The notes below the pieces were generated by a model. It was given only the letters and a program-made list of their open reading frames with translations, was not told the DNA's origin and did no database searches. The translations under genes and the position numbers were made by a program. DNA of 64,000 bases from Epiperipatus broadwayi (lineage: Eukaryota > Onychophora > Udeonychophora > Euonychophora > Peripatidae): NCBI GenBank assembly GCA_028023455.1, contig JAQFVV010006246.1, positions 6,404,363-6,468,362 on the forward strand, written 5' to 3'. This document shows, one piece after another, positions 37,336 through 47,229 of the stretch. Within the stretch, counting starts at the first letter, position 1; each line of letters begins with the position of its first letter.

Positions 37336-40262
37336 TGTAACCGTCGGAATTGTTGAATGCTGTATTCCATTTAAATTGAAGAAAGAAGGCCCAAAATGTT
37401 GGTGCCAATTTGTAACTGATTGAATTGATGGATGAAGGTGATGGTTAGGATGATCAATCTGATCTGATAAAAAAATCTAAAAATCTAATTTAAATTAATC
37501 TGGTCTAGCTCAATCGGGTCGCCGTTATGTAATAAACCATCACAAAGCACAAATAATCTCTCTTAAAGTTTAATTTACTTAAGTTATAAGTGAAATGGAG
37601 GAATAATGAGACTATCTGCTCCAGACATCAACAAATCCATCACAATTACAACATAAATTGCAAAGAGCAGTGAAACCAACTACTATTGCCCTAAACAATA
37701 ATATAGGATTAGGCTAACTACTTGATTGGCAATCTAATCAAAATCAAATCCAATTAATAACTAAAACAGATTCCAATATATATTTTATTAGCCTGTTACT
37801 GTTATAGTAATTTAAATCTACTTTATTATTTAAAGATGCTGCCTTTTTAACTTAATGGATAAGCTTCTAAGTATCCGTAATAGTACTTTACAAAACATTT
37901 GTTTACATATAGACATTATTTAAATATCAAAACAAAATAATACTTGAACCCAAATATACATATATCTATTTTAATAAACGCTAAATAGAAAGATAAACAC
38001 TCGTGTCAATAAGCGATATACAATTCTTTCTACTTCAATCTCTAATTAATAATTTTCTGTGGGTATCAACTGGTTTTATTATAATTTTATAAACACTTTG
38101 AAAATTTATGCGCTCACTTAAATGTTTAAACAAATTAATAGACGTCGATGGTTTACTAAGAAGCTACAAAATAATTTATAAATAATTCACAAATATCTTC
38201 CAATAAAATGATGCTTAATTAGTGCTTCGTTTAGGTTTTAAAATAGAATACTTCACTGGAGTTTAATATCAACACTCTATTAGCTCATCTCTAACTTTAC
38301 AATGTCCAACCACATTACATAAAAGATATATCGAGCTTCTATTGGATGTTTATTCACCTGTGAGTATTAATACAACTTGTTTGAAATTTTAAACAATTGA
38401 ATAAAAATTGATTGGCAACAATTAAAACATATGATTATATTTGATATTTATACAAATCAAAACAATATTCAATTAAATCGGTCAATGAAGTTTATTCTCT
38501 TCATTTTATAGGAGTTTAAGAAAAATATCCAAGACGAATTATTCTGAACCAAACGATAAAGTATAATCTATTTAGATTTTTATGACGGAATCAGACAAAC
38601 ATGAAATGATTGACTTTGTAATATTAACTAAGATAAATGATAATATGTATATATAATATTCGAATGCAAATATAAATATGAAATTCATATAGAAACAAAA
38701 TAAAATACTAATAAGCAAAACATACCTTATCTTATATTCCAATTCGCTTACCAAGCTGAGTTTGAATCCTGTTACTTAAATAGCTACGCCGTCTTACGCA
38801 ATCCAAATAAAACAAAATAATTAAACTAGTCTTGATATTTAAATTAACTCAATTTATTAGATTATAGAAAAGAAAATTGGCAATATTAATGATAAAATAC
38901 ATCCGAAATGACTTTATATTTTAGATTGGTTGACTAAATAAAATGATCAAATTGCTATGTGTATCTCTATATATGTGTTGCAATAACGATAACGACAAAA
39001 AAAAAAATGAATGAGTAAATGACGGGAAAGGCTCTTAGATATTTTACTAAAAAAAATTTACATATAACCGATACCAAAATGTGAAATAGGAGGGTATCAA
39101 AATCTATTTGTTTATCAAAATAATTACGGATAAATGAATATGAAATAATAAATATATTTGAGTCTTTCCGATCATTTTCATTTAATAAATTATATTACTT
39201 TTAGAGATAATTAAAAAAAAATCATCCCATTTTATTACATATAAAAAAAAATTAATACACACACATTTCATATAAAAAAAAATCATACCATATATATATA
39301 AGTCTGTTCGTTCACTATTTATTGGTCTATCGATTGACTTCAGTTATAGTGTAAAGAGAAGTTTCTCCGTCAGAAATAATAATCGTAAACTTTACAATAC
39401 TTCATTAAAAGTTTTCTTTTTCCGTCCGAAGAGGTGAGTGCACTTTGATTATCCCTATTATGATGTGAATTGATCCAGTTGGGTCTTGTTCCTTTGCTCG
39501 TGAGACGATGTTTACGCCAATCCATTTTTTTTTTATAAAGCATTTTTTTTTTTTTATTTCATAGGTTTTTTTTTTTTTTACTTTGCTGTCGCTTCCCCGG
39601 AAACTTTTTCGCAACTGCCCGCTAAATGATTGAACGGGCAGATAATTCCACTATTTTTCCATGTTTTATGGTTTTACACACAAAAAAAAAATATTGAAAA
39701 AATTTATTTGTTAAGACACAGAAAATAGATCTATCCTTTACTATTGCAAAATGATAAAGAGTCCTGTTATATTCTGTCGCGTCTTTTTTATATGTTCTCT
39801 TTCTGACGTTTTTCGTATCTTGACGACCATACAATATTACTCAATTAAAAACTCAATTCTATCAATTTTCTTATAGTTTCTTTTCGCGCGGTTTTGGGGT
39901 AAGTTCGGAGAAAAAGATACATGAAAATTAAATCCAAATTCGATTACAATTTTTTTTATTATTTTACAAACCAAAATACAAAATTGATATAATAACCTTT
40001 TAAATTATTGATAAACATCAATAATTTACACATATCTATATTTTTTTAATAATAATATTTTTTTTAAATTAATTTATAAACACATATACTCAACATAAAA
40101 AACATTGAACTGTATGTAATAATGTTACTATGGTGACTGCATTCATATATGAAATATATAAAATAATATCGATCCTATTTAGTTAAACTTATATTGTACT
40201 GAATTGTTTATTTTTTTTTTTTATATATATATATACCTGGATCATCAATTTGAACATTCACA
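37336..40262 (-). repeat. 3' LTR (2927 bp) of the gypsy element
   Basis: Begins TGTAACCGTCGG and ends GAACATTCACA on the plus strand, so the termini are TGT...ACA. Small frames inside both LTR copies (for example 38754-38572 and 39834-39622) are shared only because the LTRs are duplicates. Nearly 3 kb is very long for an LTR of this class. Confidence 0.97.
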
Positions 40263-40275
40263 ACATCTCCCCTCT
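40263..40275 (-). other. Polypurine tract of the gypsy element
   Basis: On the minus strand AGAGGGGAGATGT directly precedes the 3' LTR, the usual site for second-strand priming. A run of T lies just upstream. Confidence 0.85.
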
Positions 40276-41688
40276 ACAGAAAAAAAAAAAAAAAAATAAC
40301 GACACCTTTTTCTTTCCCTCTCTAAAATCATTAAACATTTTAATTTCTGCACAGATAAACGTCTATCATTTCCATCTGTCTTGATTTTAATATCATTTGA
40401 AATGTTAGTAAAAAAAAAATTTAAAATATCTTATTCTCATAGAAGCAATGTGGAATTCGTTCATTCCATTTATGCTTGACTAATTAGTTCACCTATATGT
40501 ATTTTTTTTTTTTTTTGAATTTCACAATCAAATTATTACATCTTTATATTCCTCTCTGCAACTTTCTGGACAACAATGCTCTAAAATTAGAGTCAAACAA
40601 GAAAATCATTTAGTATTTGCTTCATACAAGCCAAATATATTATGGAACAAAATTCATTTATAAGCCAAATATTATTAGTTACTCTCTAATAATCATATAT
40701 TTTCATTGCATTGTTAAAATATATACATATTCACGGTTTTATTTTCTTAAAACTCAACAATAGCTTTTATTATTATTTTCTTTAGACATATCTGTAGTTC
40801 ACTTCAGTGACACTACTATGGGCCTAAATTTTAAACATTCAATATTGTCATAAAATGAGAATGTAACTTTAGTTATTTAATATCTTATATTTATTCAATT
40901 CCTGCTTTGGACATTGAAAATATCAACCTTTAAAGTCACTTTTCCTATAAAATAATCTAAACAAATGAAAATTAACTCATACAGTGAGCTGGAGATTCAA
41001 AACAATAGAGATATCCCATTTTTAAATCACTTCTAATACTAAAGTAAACTGATTAAAGGTCAATCAAATCTAATTTTAATTTCTGGAGGATCTGACAACT
41101 ACTTTACAAACTAAGCTGTGCTCTACATTGATGCTAATCAGGGACATTTATGTTTGAATAGCTTTATTTTATACAGGTTAGGGAAACTACTAAACATTTC
41201 TCTTTAAAATTATAACTCATATTAAAAGATAAATCCTGCCATCAAGGATTTCTTCCTACCTGCCAATGAACAATAATAAGTCTGGGACATCTGTCGACTT
41301 CAGACTTCAATATAATTTTATATAGAGTTATGAGCCACAACACACATCTATAGTTCTGCCAACTTCCTCAAAGAAAAGACTTAACTATACAAATATTTAC
41401 AATTTACAAATAGCACAGACATTAAAATCTTACACTCTACATCTCCAATGCATTAAATAACACATTCACCATCATCAGTCAATTCCACAAGGTTTAATTT
41501 TAAACGGTATTTGCATACTATACAATGAAAATCTTCAAAAGTACTTTGACTATAAATATTTCTCACTCTATATATTTTTTTTTTTAGTCTTTCATATGTG
41601 TATCTACACTATTACTAATGACTTTTGGTCATAATAATAAATATCATGAGACATACTAATAAAGTTACTTTAGTGAATGTCTTTTTAT
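40276..41688 (-). other. Noncoding 3' region of the gypsy element
   Basis: 1.4 kb between the pol stop and the purine tract. AT-rich with stops in all frames and no env-like, membrane-protein or chromodomain remnant. It is unusually long for such a region and may be captured or structural sequence. Its role is unknown. Confidence 0.7.
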
Positions 41689-44600
41689 TTAATTGGGTGG
41701 TGCTGCTGGCTTTAAGCTTCGGGCATTGAAGGTACCTTTTTCACCTTCCGGGGTTTCTATGAGAAATGCATTCTCCCCCACTTTTCTTTTTATTTGGAAT
41801 GGTCCCTCATATATATTCAAAAACTTTTTGAATTTATAATTCTGCGGGTCACTGATTTGGGGAGTTCTTACAAATACAAAATCTCCTACTTTAAATATAC
41901 AAGGCTTATGAGAGGCTTGGGTAATTCTTTTCTGTCCCATCTCTCTCAAATTCTGGCCAGCCTTTGCTAAGTCATTATCATAATCTACCTTTTCTTCAGT
42001 TATAATAGGTAATGGTGCTTTAATTAATATGGGCTCTTTATATCCAAAGTGCAAATACATTGGGGTGTATTTAGTGGATTCATTCTGTGTTATATTTATA
42101 TAGTGAATGACATCCTTTAATTTATTCACCCATGCACGGTGGTTGCTTCCTAGGTATACCCTAAATAATCTACCCAGCTCACGCATAACTCTTTCACATG
42201 GGTTAGATTGTGGGTTCCTAATTGAACACAGAATATGTTTTATACCCTGCCGTTCAATCCAACCTTTCCACTCCTTAGATAGGAATGATGTAGCATGGTC
42301 TGTCAAGATAGCCTTGGGTTTCCCTATATTTACAAATTGTATTTCTTGCAAACATTTAATTACATTCTTTGAATTTGCCCTGGTCACCGGATATGCCCCT
42401 ACAAATTTGGAGAAGACATCATAAGTGACCAAAACAAACTTAAACCTTTTATAAGCTGGTAAAGGCCCATAGAAATCAATTGCCAAGAGATCGTTGGGAT
42501 GAGCAGGTATTATTGGTTGCAATGTCCCAGCATATGACTTGTTAGCATATTTAGATCTCAAACAGATCTCACAATATTTGAGCCTGTTCATTATGGATGC
42601 ATACAATCCAGGCCAGTAAAACAGTCTGCGCACAACATATTCTACCTTTCTGGGTCCGTAGTGCCCATAAAGACAATGCACATAATATATCAATCGATTT
42701 CTAATACATGATGGTATCACAACTCTCCATGATTGTTCATGGTCCTCCTTTACCTTATAATACAACAGACCTTCACTCATCTTATATCTAAAAATTACTT
42801 TACTCTTGATTATTCTTTTTATGGCCTTTGATTCAATCCCCGCATCCAAATATTGAATAATAGCACTCAACTTTGGATCACCAGATTGTAAAAATTTTAA
42901 GTTCTTTAAATCATTTTCCACTGATTCATCAACTACCAGAGAGATTACAGTGATAAAAGCATGATCGAGATTTAAGTGACAGGTGTCTATCTTGACAGAA
43001 TTCCTACTTAGAATATCTGCTACTATATTGTCTTTTCCTTTACAATACTGAACCTTATAATTAAATTGTTGAAGGAAGAGACTCCACCTAACTAGCCTTT
43101 CACTATTTAGATAGCTTCGATTTATAAACTCTAAACTCTTGTGATCTGTAATAACAACTATTTCAGATCCAAGCAGATACTGTCGAAGCTTTTGAAACGC
43201 CCATACAACAGCCAAGGCTTCCTTTTCTGTGGTGGTATAATGTAATTCTGCACCTTTCAACAATCTACTCAAGAAATATAAGACACGGGGCTTCTTTTCA
43301 TGGTCCAGCTGGAATAAAACTACTCCTAGACCATACCCACTACTGTCAGTTTGTACATAAAATATTTCTTGGAAATTAGGGTAATATAAGATTACAGTAT
43401 TTAGAAAATTTGATTTTATTTTTTTAAATTCTATAGAGTGGTTCTCAGTCCATTTCCATTTCACATCTTTCCTTAATAGATTTAATATATGAACAGTGTC
43501 ATATGCAAAATTTTCATAAAATCTATGATAAAAATTGCAGACACCAAGGAAAGAACGTAGTTGCTTTCTATTCTCTGGAATGGGAAAATTTTGAATAGAC
43601 TTTATTTTCTCTGGATGCGGTTTTATTCCCTCATATCCTACAATATGTCCTAAAAATTGTATCTCCTTAACAGCTATTCTACTCTTTTTTAAATTTATTT
43701 TAATATGTTTCTCTTCACACTCTCTCAGAAACATATTAAGATGATGAAAATGCTCTGACATGTTTTCAGAGGCAATCACAACATCATCTACATACATAGT
43801 AATGATGCCCTTTACTTCATCAGACAATACCTTGTCTAAACATCTGAGGAGTCCAGCTCCACTATTTATAAGCCCAAAAGGCATTCTTTTAAACACATAT
43901 GAGTAGCCCTCATATTTAAAGGCAGTGTATTGCTGATCTTCATCATGCAAATATACCTGCCAATAACTAGCTGTTAAGTCGACTGTAGAAAAGACCTTTT
44001 TGTCCTTAAATTTAATGAGCAATTCCTGCACAGTAGGAGGAACATCACGTTCTGGAACCGTTAACTGATTCAAGAACCTCGCATCCAAGCAAATACGTAT
44101 GGACCCGTTCTTTTTACGAACGACCACTAATGGACTGTTATAGGCTGAGGGACTTTTCTTAATAATTTTCCACTCAACCATTTGATCAATTTGTTTTCTT
44201 ACTTCATCTTTATATTGGTGAGGGATAGGATAGCTTTTACATTGGAAGGGGCTATAGTCCCTCAAGCGTATCCGATGCACATATCCCTTTATCACATCAG
44301 GCTTTTTAGAAAACACATCCTTATATCTACATAGTATCTGAAAAAACCTTTGCTTATAGTTGTCATCTAACTCAGATGATTCATTGACTTTTGCATATAA
44401 ATCTGACTTTGTAGAATTATCTTGGATGGTTAGTATATTTACACTCTTAATGGGTACTGACCTCTCAAAACTATGCTTTTCCCCTTTTATAATTATTTCC
44501 TGATTTGCATAATCGATAATACATCCAAACCGATTCATGAAGTCGGATCCTATTATGACCTCATGAATAAGTCCAGACATAATCAAAAAGATTTGTTCTA

Positions 44601-44979
44601 CTGTAATTGAATTAATTCTCACATTCAGCCATACTTGCTGAGTAAACAATTTTGCCTTTCGACCATTTGCCATTATAACCTGTGTCTGTCTCAATGGCAA
44701 CATAGGGATTTCAGAATCGATTTCAGCAAGCTTATTATAAAAATTTTCAGAGATAAGGGAAATTTGACTCCCTGAATCAAGTAAAGCCCTTACTGAGGTA
44801 CCTTGAATAACTATAACAATTTCTGGACAATAATTAAGGATATAACTTTCCAAATCCCTATCATAATCATCATCTTCTGTTTCAAAATTTATTGATTCCA
44901 AATAACTAAAAATATCATGGCTCCCCAAATTCACTATACTATGAGGCTCCCGCAGTGAGGAACATTCCAACGAGGCCAT
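41689..44979 (-). CDS. Gypsy pol polyprotein (protease, RT, RNase H, integrase)
   Basis: 1096 codons, uninterrupted. Aspartic protease with LLDSGSQISLIS (Asp68). RT with Asp334 in STVDLTASYWQ and YVDD at 396-399. RNase H with Asp545 (TDSSGYG), Glu586 (TEKEALAV), Asp612 (TDHKSL) and Asp655. Integrase with a zinc HHCC set (His768, His773, Cys803, Cys806), a catalytic triad at Asp835, Asp894 and Glu929, and a C-terminal GPF motif (1059-1061) of the GPY/F module. All catalytic residues are in place, so the protein is potentially active. It would process gag, copy element RNA and insert the DNA. Pol lies in the -1 frame relative to gag; its first ATG comes two bases after the gag stop in a good context (A at -3, G at +4). 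Start by frameshift (see 44985-44991) or by reinitiation are both possible. The last codons (KPAAPPN) precede a clean stop. Confidence 0.97.
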   Translation of the reverse strand: MASLECSSLREPHSIVNLGSHDIFSYLESINFETEDDDYDRDLESYILNYCPEIVIVIQGTSVRALLDSGSQISLISENFYNKLAEIDSEIPMLPLRQTQVIMANGRKAKLFTQQVWLNVRINSITVEQIFLIMSGLIHEVIIGSDFMNRFGCIIDYANQEIIIKGEKHSFERSVPIKSVNILTIQDNSTKSDLYAKVNESSELDDNYKQRFFQILCRYKDVFSKKPDVIKGYVHRIRLRDYSPFQCKSYPIPHQYKDEVRKQIDQMVEWKIIKKSPSAYNSPLVVVRKKNGSIRICLDARFLNQLTVPERDVPPTVQELLIKFKDKKVFSTVDLTASYWQVYLHDEDQQYTAFKYEGYSYVFKRMPFGLINSGAGLLRCLDKVLSDEVKGIITMYVDDVVIASENMSEHFHHLNMFLRECEEKHIKINLKKSRIAVKEIQFLGHIVGYEGIKPHPEKIKSIQNFPIPENRKQLRSFLGVCNFYHRFYENFAYDTVHILNLLRKDVKWKWTENHSIEFKKIKSNFLNTVILYYPNFQEIFYVQTDSSGYGLGVVLFQLDHEKKPRVLYFLSRLLKGAELHYTTTEKEALAVVWAFQKLRQYLLGSEIVVITDHKSLEFINRSYLNSERLVRWSLFLQQFNYKVQYCKGKDNIVADILSRNSVKIDTCHLNLDHAFITVISLVVDESVENDLKNLKFLQSGDPKLSAIIQYLDAGIESKAIKRIIKSKVIFRYKMSEGLLYYKVKEDHEQSWRVVIPSCIRNRLIYYVHCLYGHYGPRKVEYVVRRLFYWPGLYASIMNRLKYCEICLRSKYANKSYAGTLQPIIPAHPNDLLAIDFYGPLPAYKRFKFVLVTYDVFSKFVGAYPVTRANSKNVIKCLQEIQFVNIGKPKAILTDHATSFLSKEWKGWIERQGIKHILCSIRNPQSNPCERVMRELGRLFRVYLGSNHRAWVNKLKDVIHYINITQNESTKYTPMYLHFGYKEPILIKAPLPIITEEKVDYDNDLAKAGQNLREMGQKRITQASHKPCIFKVGDFVFVRTPQISDPQNYKFKKFLNIYEGPFQIKRKVGENAFLIETPEGEKGTFNARSLKPAAPPN

Positions 44980-44981
44980 TT

Positions 44982-46931
44982 TTAATTTAAAGGACTAGTC
45001 TTAGGCCTAGCCCCTAGCATTTTCACAGGTGTATTCTGTGATATGCTGACAGGATAACTTCCTGCTGCACATGCACCCTTTTCTGCTCTATCATAACCTT
45101 TGGGATTGGCCCTGTTTGTATTTACTGGTGCTAAAGACTTGGCATATTTAGTGCCTCTATAATACCTATCATTTCTATTATCTAAGGTCCTTCTATTTCT
45201 ATAATATTTAATGGGAGAAACATTGTAAGTAGGATTATTTCTGTGGTATTTATGACCACTTTCTGCAGGTGCTTCACTTGCCTCAAGTGATCCAAGTATA
45301 TCGGACACCTCTTCAACAGTATGCCTATCGGCAGCGATCAGAGTTTGCTCAATATGGCGTGGCAGGTTTCTCCTTATAATACGAATTATTTGGTTTTCCG
45401 ACAACGGATATGCAGTCAGCATTTTCAATTTTGCTGTCTGCATCCGGAAAAATTGAGTCAAGCTACCCTTACTAACACTATATTTATCTTGGCTAATCTG
45501 GTGCCTAATGTTGTCCTGTTTGTCTTCCCCCCAAAAACTATTCAACAATACATATTTAAAATCCCCATATGTTTCGGGCTTATTAAACAAGGACTTCCAC
45601 CAATGTTTGGCAGATGCACTCAAATGATTACTAGCCACCGACAATTTTTCCATCTCACTTAATCTACTTAATGAGAATAGCTCTTCCAGTGCGCTTAGAT
45701 ACTCTATGGGGTTTTCATCATAATCACCCTTGAAGACTTTGAGTTGGATAAACCTTGCTATGTTTCCATCTATCCTTTCTTTCTTAATTTCTTCTGGACT
45801 ATGTATTAATTTATTATTTTCATCCCCATACATTGATGGTATATCATGATCACTTCTATTTAACTTATTTTCTGTGGCCAAATATTGATATGGTTTATCC
45901 ATTAGACTATCATTACCTTTTATCATAGTATCCTTTATTCCTACTATTTTATCTTCCAACATTATAGATATCCTATGATTGAGATTTATTTCCTGTTCCT
46001 CCAAATGCCTGTTTATTTCTTGTTTCAGTATCTTGCTATTATCTTTCATTTCATTATAAACCTCTTCTTGATTTTTAGCATAATTTTCTAACTGTTGCAA
46101 TGATGATTGGTGACTATCTAGTCTATCCTTTAAATCGTCTAACTCTCTTGCCTTCACTTGCTCAATGTTGCTTAACTCTTCTTGGACACCTAGTAGACTA
46201 TTCTGCGATTCTTTACACACTTTCTGTAATTTCTTTATTTCATTATCAGCCTTGTTATGTTTCTTGCATACCTCTTTATATTCAACTTTCATCTGGCTTT
46301 GAAGATCCTTAACCTCTAGCTTAAGATTGTTTACTTCTACTTTTGAAGCCTCTTGACCATCCTTGTAAGCTTTCTCAAATTTTGTGTACTTTTTCTCTAA
46401 TTCTTTGTGCCCAACTTTACAATTTTTAACTTCCTCACTCAAGTTTTCAAATCTATTTTCTAATCTTTCTTGTGATTTATTTAACTGGTCCCTTAACTCA
46501 TTAAATCTGCTATCACATTTACTATCAGATTTTTTTAACTGAGCATCTAAGTCATATTTAAATTCCTCAAACTTGGCATTGGTAGCATTTAACTCGATTT
46601 TGCATAAGCCAATTTTAATATTTACCTCCTCTCTAAGTTCTTTATTCTCTCTAATAATATCACTCAATTTATTGTTCACACCTTCAAATTTGTTATTCAT
46701 ATCACTACCTATATCTTCTCTTAATTTATTATTTTCTCTGCTCATGTCACTAAATTTATTATTTATATCACTATTCATATCACAAAATTTATTATTTATT
46801 TCACTATTCATATCACAAAATTTTTTATTTATATCACTTTTCATATCACCCATCTTTTCCATTAATTCTTTCAGAATTGGATACAAATCTCCTTCAGGTT
46901 TTGATAATTTTTCTTTCTTATTGCTTTCCAT
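44982..46931 (-). CDS. Gypsy gag with long N-terminal coiled coil
   Basis: 649 codons, uninterrupted. The start ATG has A at -3 and G at +4. Residues about 25-90 are 11-residue (hendecad) repeats such as DMNSEINNKFC. A Glu/Lys/Leu-rich coiled coil continues to about residue 330. From about 390 to 560 is a Retrotrans_gag-like region (KVFKGDYDENPIEYLSALEE, AKHWWKSLFNKP, IRIIRRNLPRHIEQ). The C terminus is Arg/Asn/Tyr-rich (RNRRTLDNRNDRYYRG) and has no CCHC zinc knuckle, so RNA binding probably rests on this basic tail. Gag assembles the particle that packages element RNA. The coiled-coil extension makes up half the protein and is unusual for gypsy elements; a role in assembly is inference. Confidence 0.93.
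   Translation of the reverse strand: MESNKKEKLSKPEGDLYPILKELMEKMGDMKSDINKKFCDMNSEINNKFCDMNSDINNKFSDMSRENNKLREDIGSDMNNKFEGVNNKLSDIIRENKELREEVNIKIGLCKIELNATNAKFEEFKYDLDAQLKKSDSKCDSRFNELRDQLNKSQERLENRFENLSEEVKNCKVGHKELEKKYTKFEKAYKDGQEASKVEVNNLKLEVKDLQSQMKVEYKEVCKKHNKADNEIKKLQKVCKESQNSLLGVQEELSNIEQVKARELDDLKDRLDSHQSSLQQLENYAKNQEEVYNEMKDNSKILKQEINRHLEEQEINLNHRISIMLEDKIVGIKDTMIKGNDSLMDKPYQYLATENKLNRSDHDIPSMYGDENNKLIHSPEEIKKERIDGNIARFIQLKVFKGDYDENPIEYLSALEELFSLSRLSEMEKLSVASNHLSASAKHWWKSLFNKPETYGDFKYVLLNSFWGEDKQDNIRHQISQDKYSVSKGSLTQFFRMQTAKLKMLTAYPLSENQIIRIIRRNLPRHIEQTLIAADRHTVEEVSDILGSLEASEAPAESGHKYHRNNPTYNVSPIKYYRNRRTLDNRNDRYYRGTKYAKSLAPVNTNRANPKGYDRAEKGACAAGSYPVSISQNTPVKMLGARPKTSPLN
44985..44991 (-). 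promoter_or_regulatory. Putative -1 ribosomal frameshift heptamer UUUAAAU
   Basis: In the gag frame the last codons are CCT TTA AAT TAA. The bases T TTA AAT fit the X XXY YYZ slippery pattern exactly and abut the gag stop. A one-base backward slip gives TTT AAA and then TTA AAA ATG, which is the pol frame. This would yield a gag-pol fusion in small amounts. A stimulating RNA structure downstream has not been tested. Confidence 0.65.
46747..46851 (-). repeat. 33-bp tandem repeat inside gag
   Basis: Three to four copies of a 33-bp unit (ATCACAAAATTTATTATTTA ... on the plus strand), each encoding one 11-residue coiled-coil turn. The units are nearly identical, so the array probably grew by recent slippage and may vary between copies. 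Confidence 0.8.
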
Positions 46932-47207
46932 TTTTATTTTCTATTTATGTCAAATATAATATCTCTATTTTAAATAAATTGCGAAATACTTTACTTTTAT
47001 TTATTCTTACATAAAACATATCTATCCGTTCAATCCTGCAGCTGCGAATAAAATCCCCAAAGAACGACAACAACAAATATTCTAATATCTTATTTAAACC
47101 TATGACACAATATAATCAGCTATATAACTCCACCAATGCATATAAAAATAATACCATGTTTTAGCATCTATATGAGACTCAAACTTGGGTCTTTAATTGG
47201 TTATTTC
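46932..47207 (-). other. Leader between primer site and gag
   Basis: About 280 bp of AT-rich untranslated sequence. The packaging signal would be expected here but cannot be recognised by eye. Confidence 0.6.
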
Positions 47208-47226
47208 GGCCCGAGTTGGCGCGCCA
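47208..47226 (-). other. Primer binding site of the gypsy element
   Basis: Three bases (AAA) after the 5' LTR the minus strand reads TGGCGCGCCAACTCGGGCC. It begins TGG, complementary to a tRNA 3' CCA, and resembles the TGGCGCCCAAC.. primer sites of other gypsy elements. The tRNA species is not identified. Confidence 0.75.
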
Positions 47227-47229
47227 TTT

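Noticed and set aside
38572-39834. 60-70 codon frames in the gypsy LTR, found again at 48457-48639 and 49502-49714
   Set aside because: Their duplication follows from the LTRs being copies of each other; they are AT-rich, lack motifs, and one (39405-39614) is lost in the other LTR by an indel.
40276-41688. An env gene in the gypsy element
   Set aside because: No open frame of useful length and no signal or transmembrane pattern on the minus strand.
42107-46959. Plus-strand frames of 70-128 codons across the gypsy coding region
   Set aside because: They are antisense shadows of gag and pol, whose motifs are unambiguous on the minus strand.
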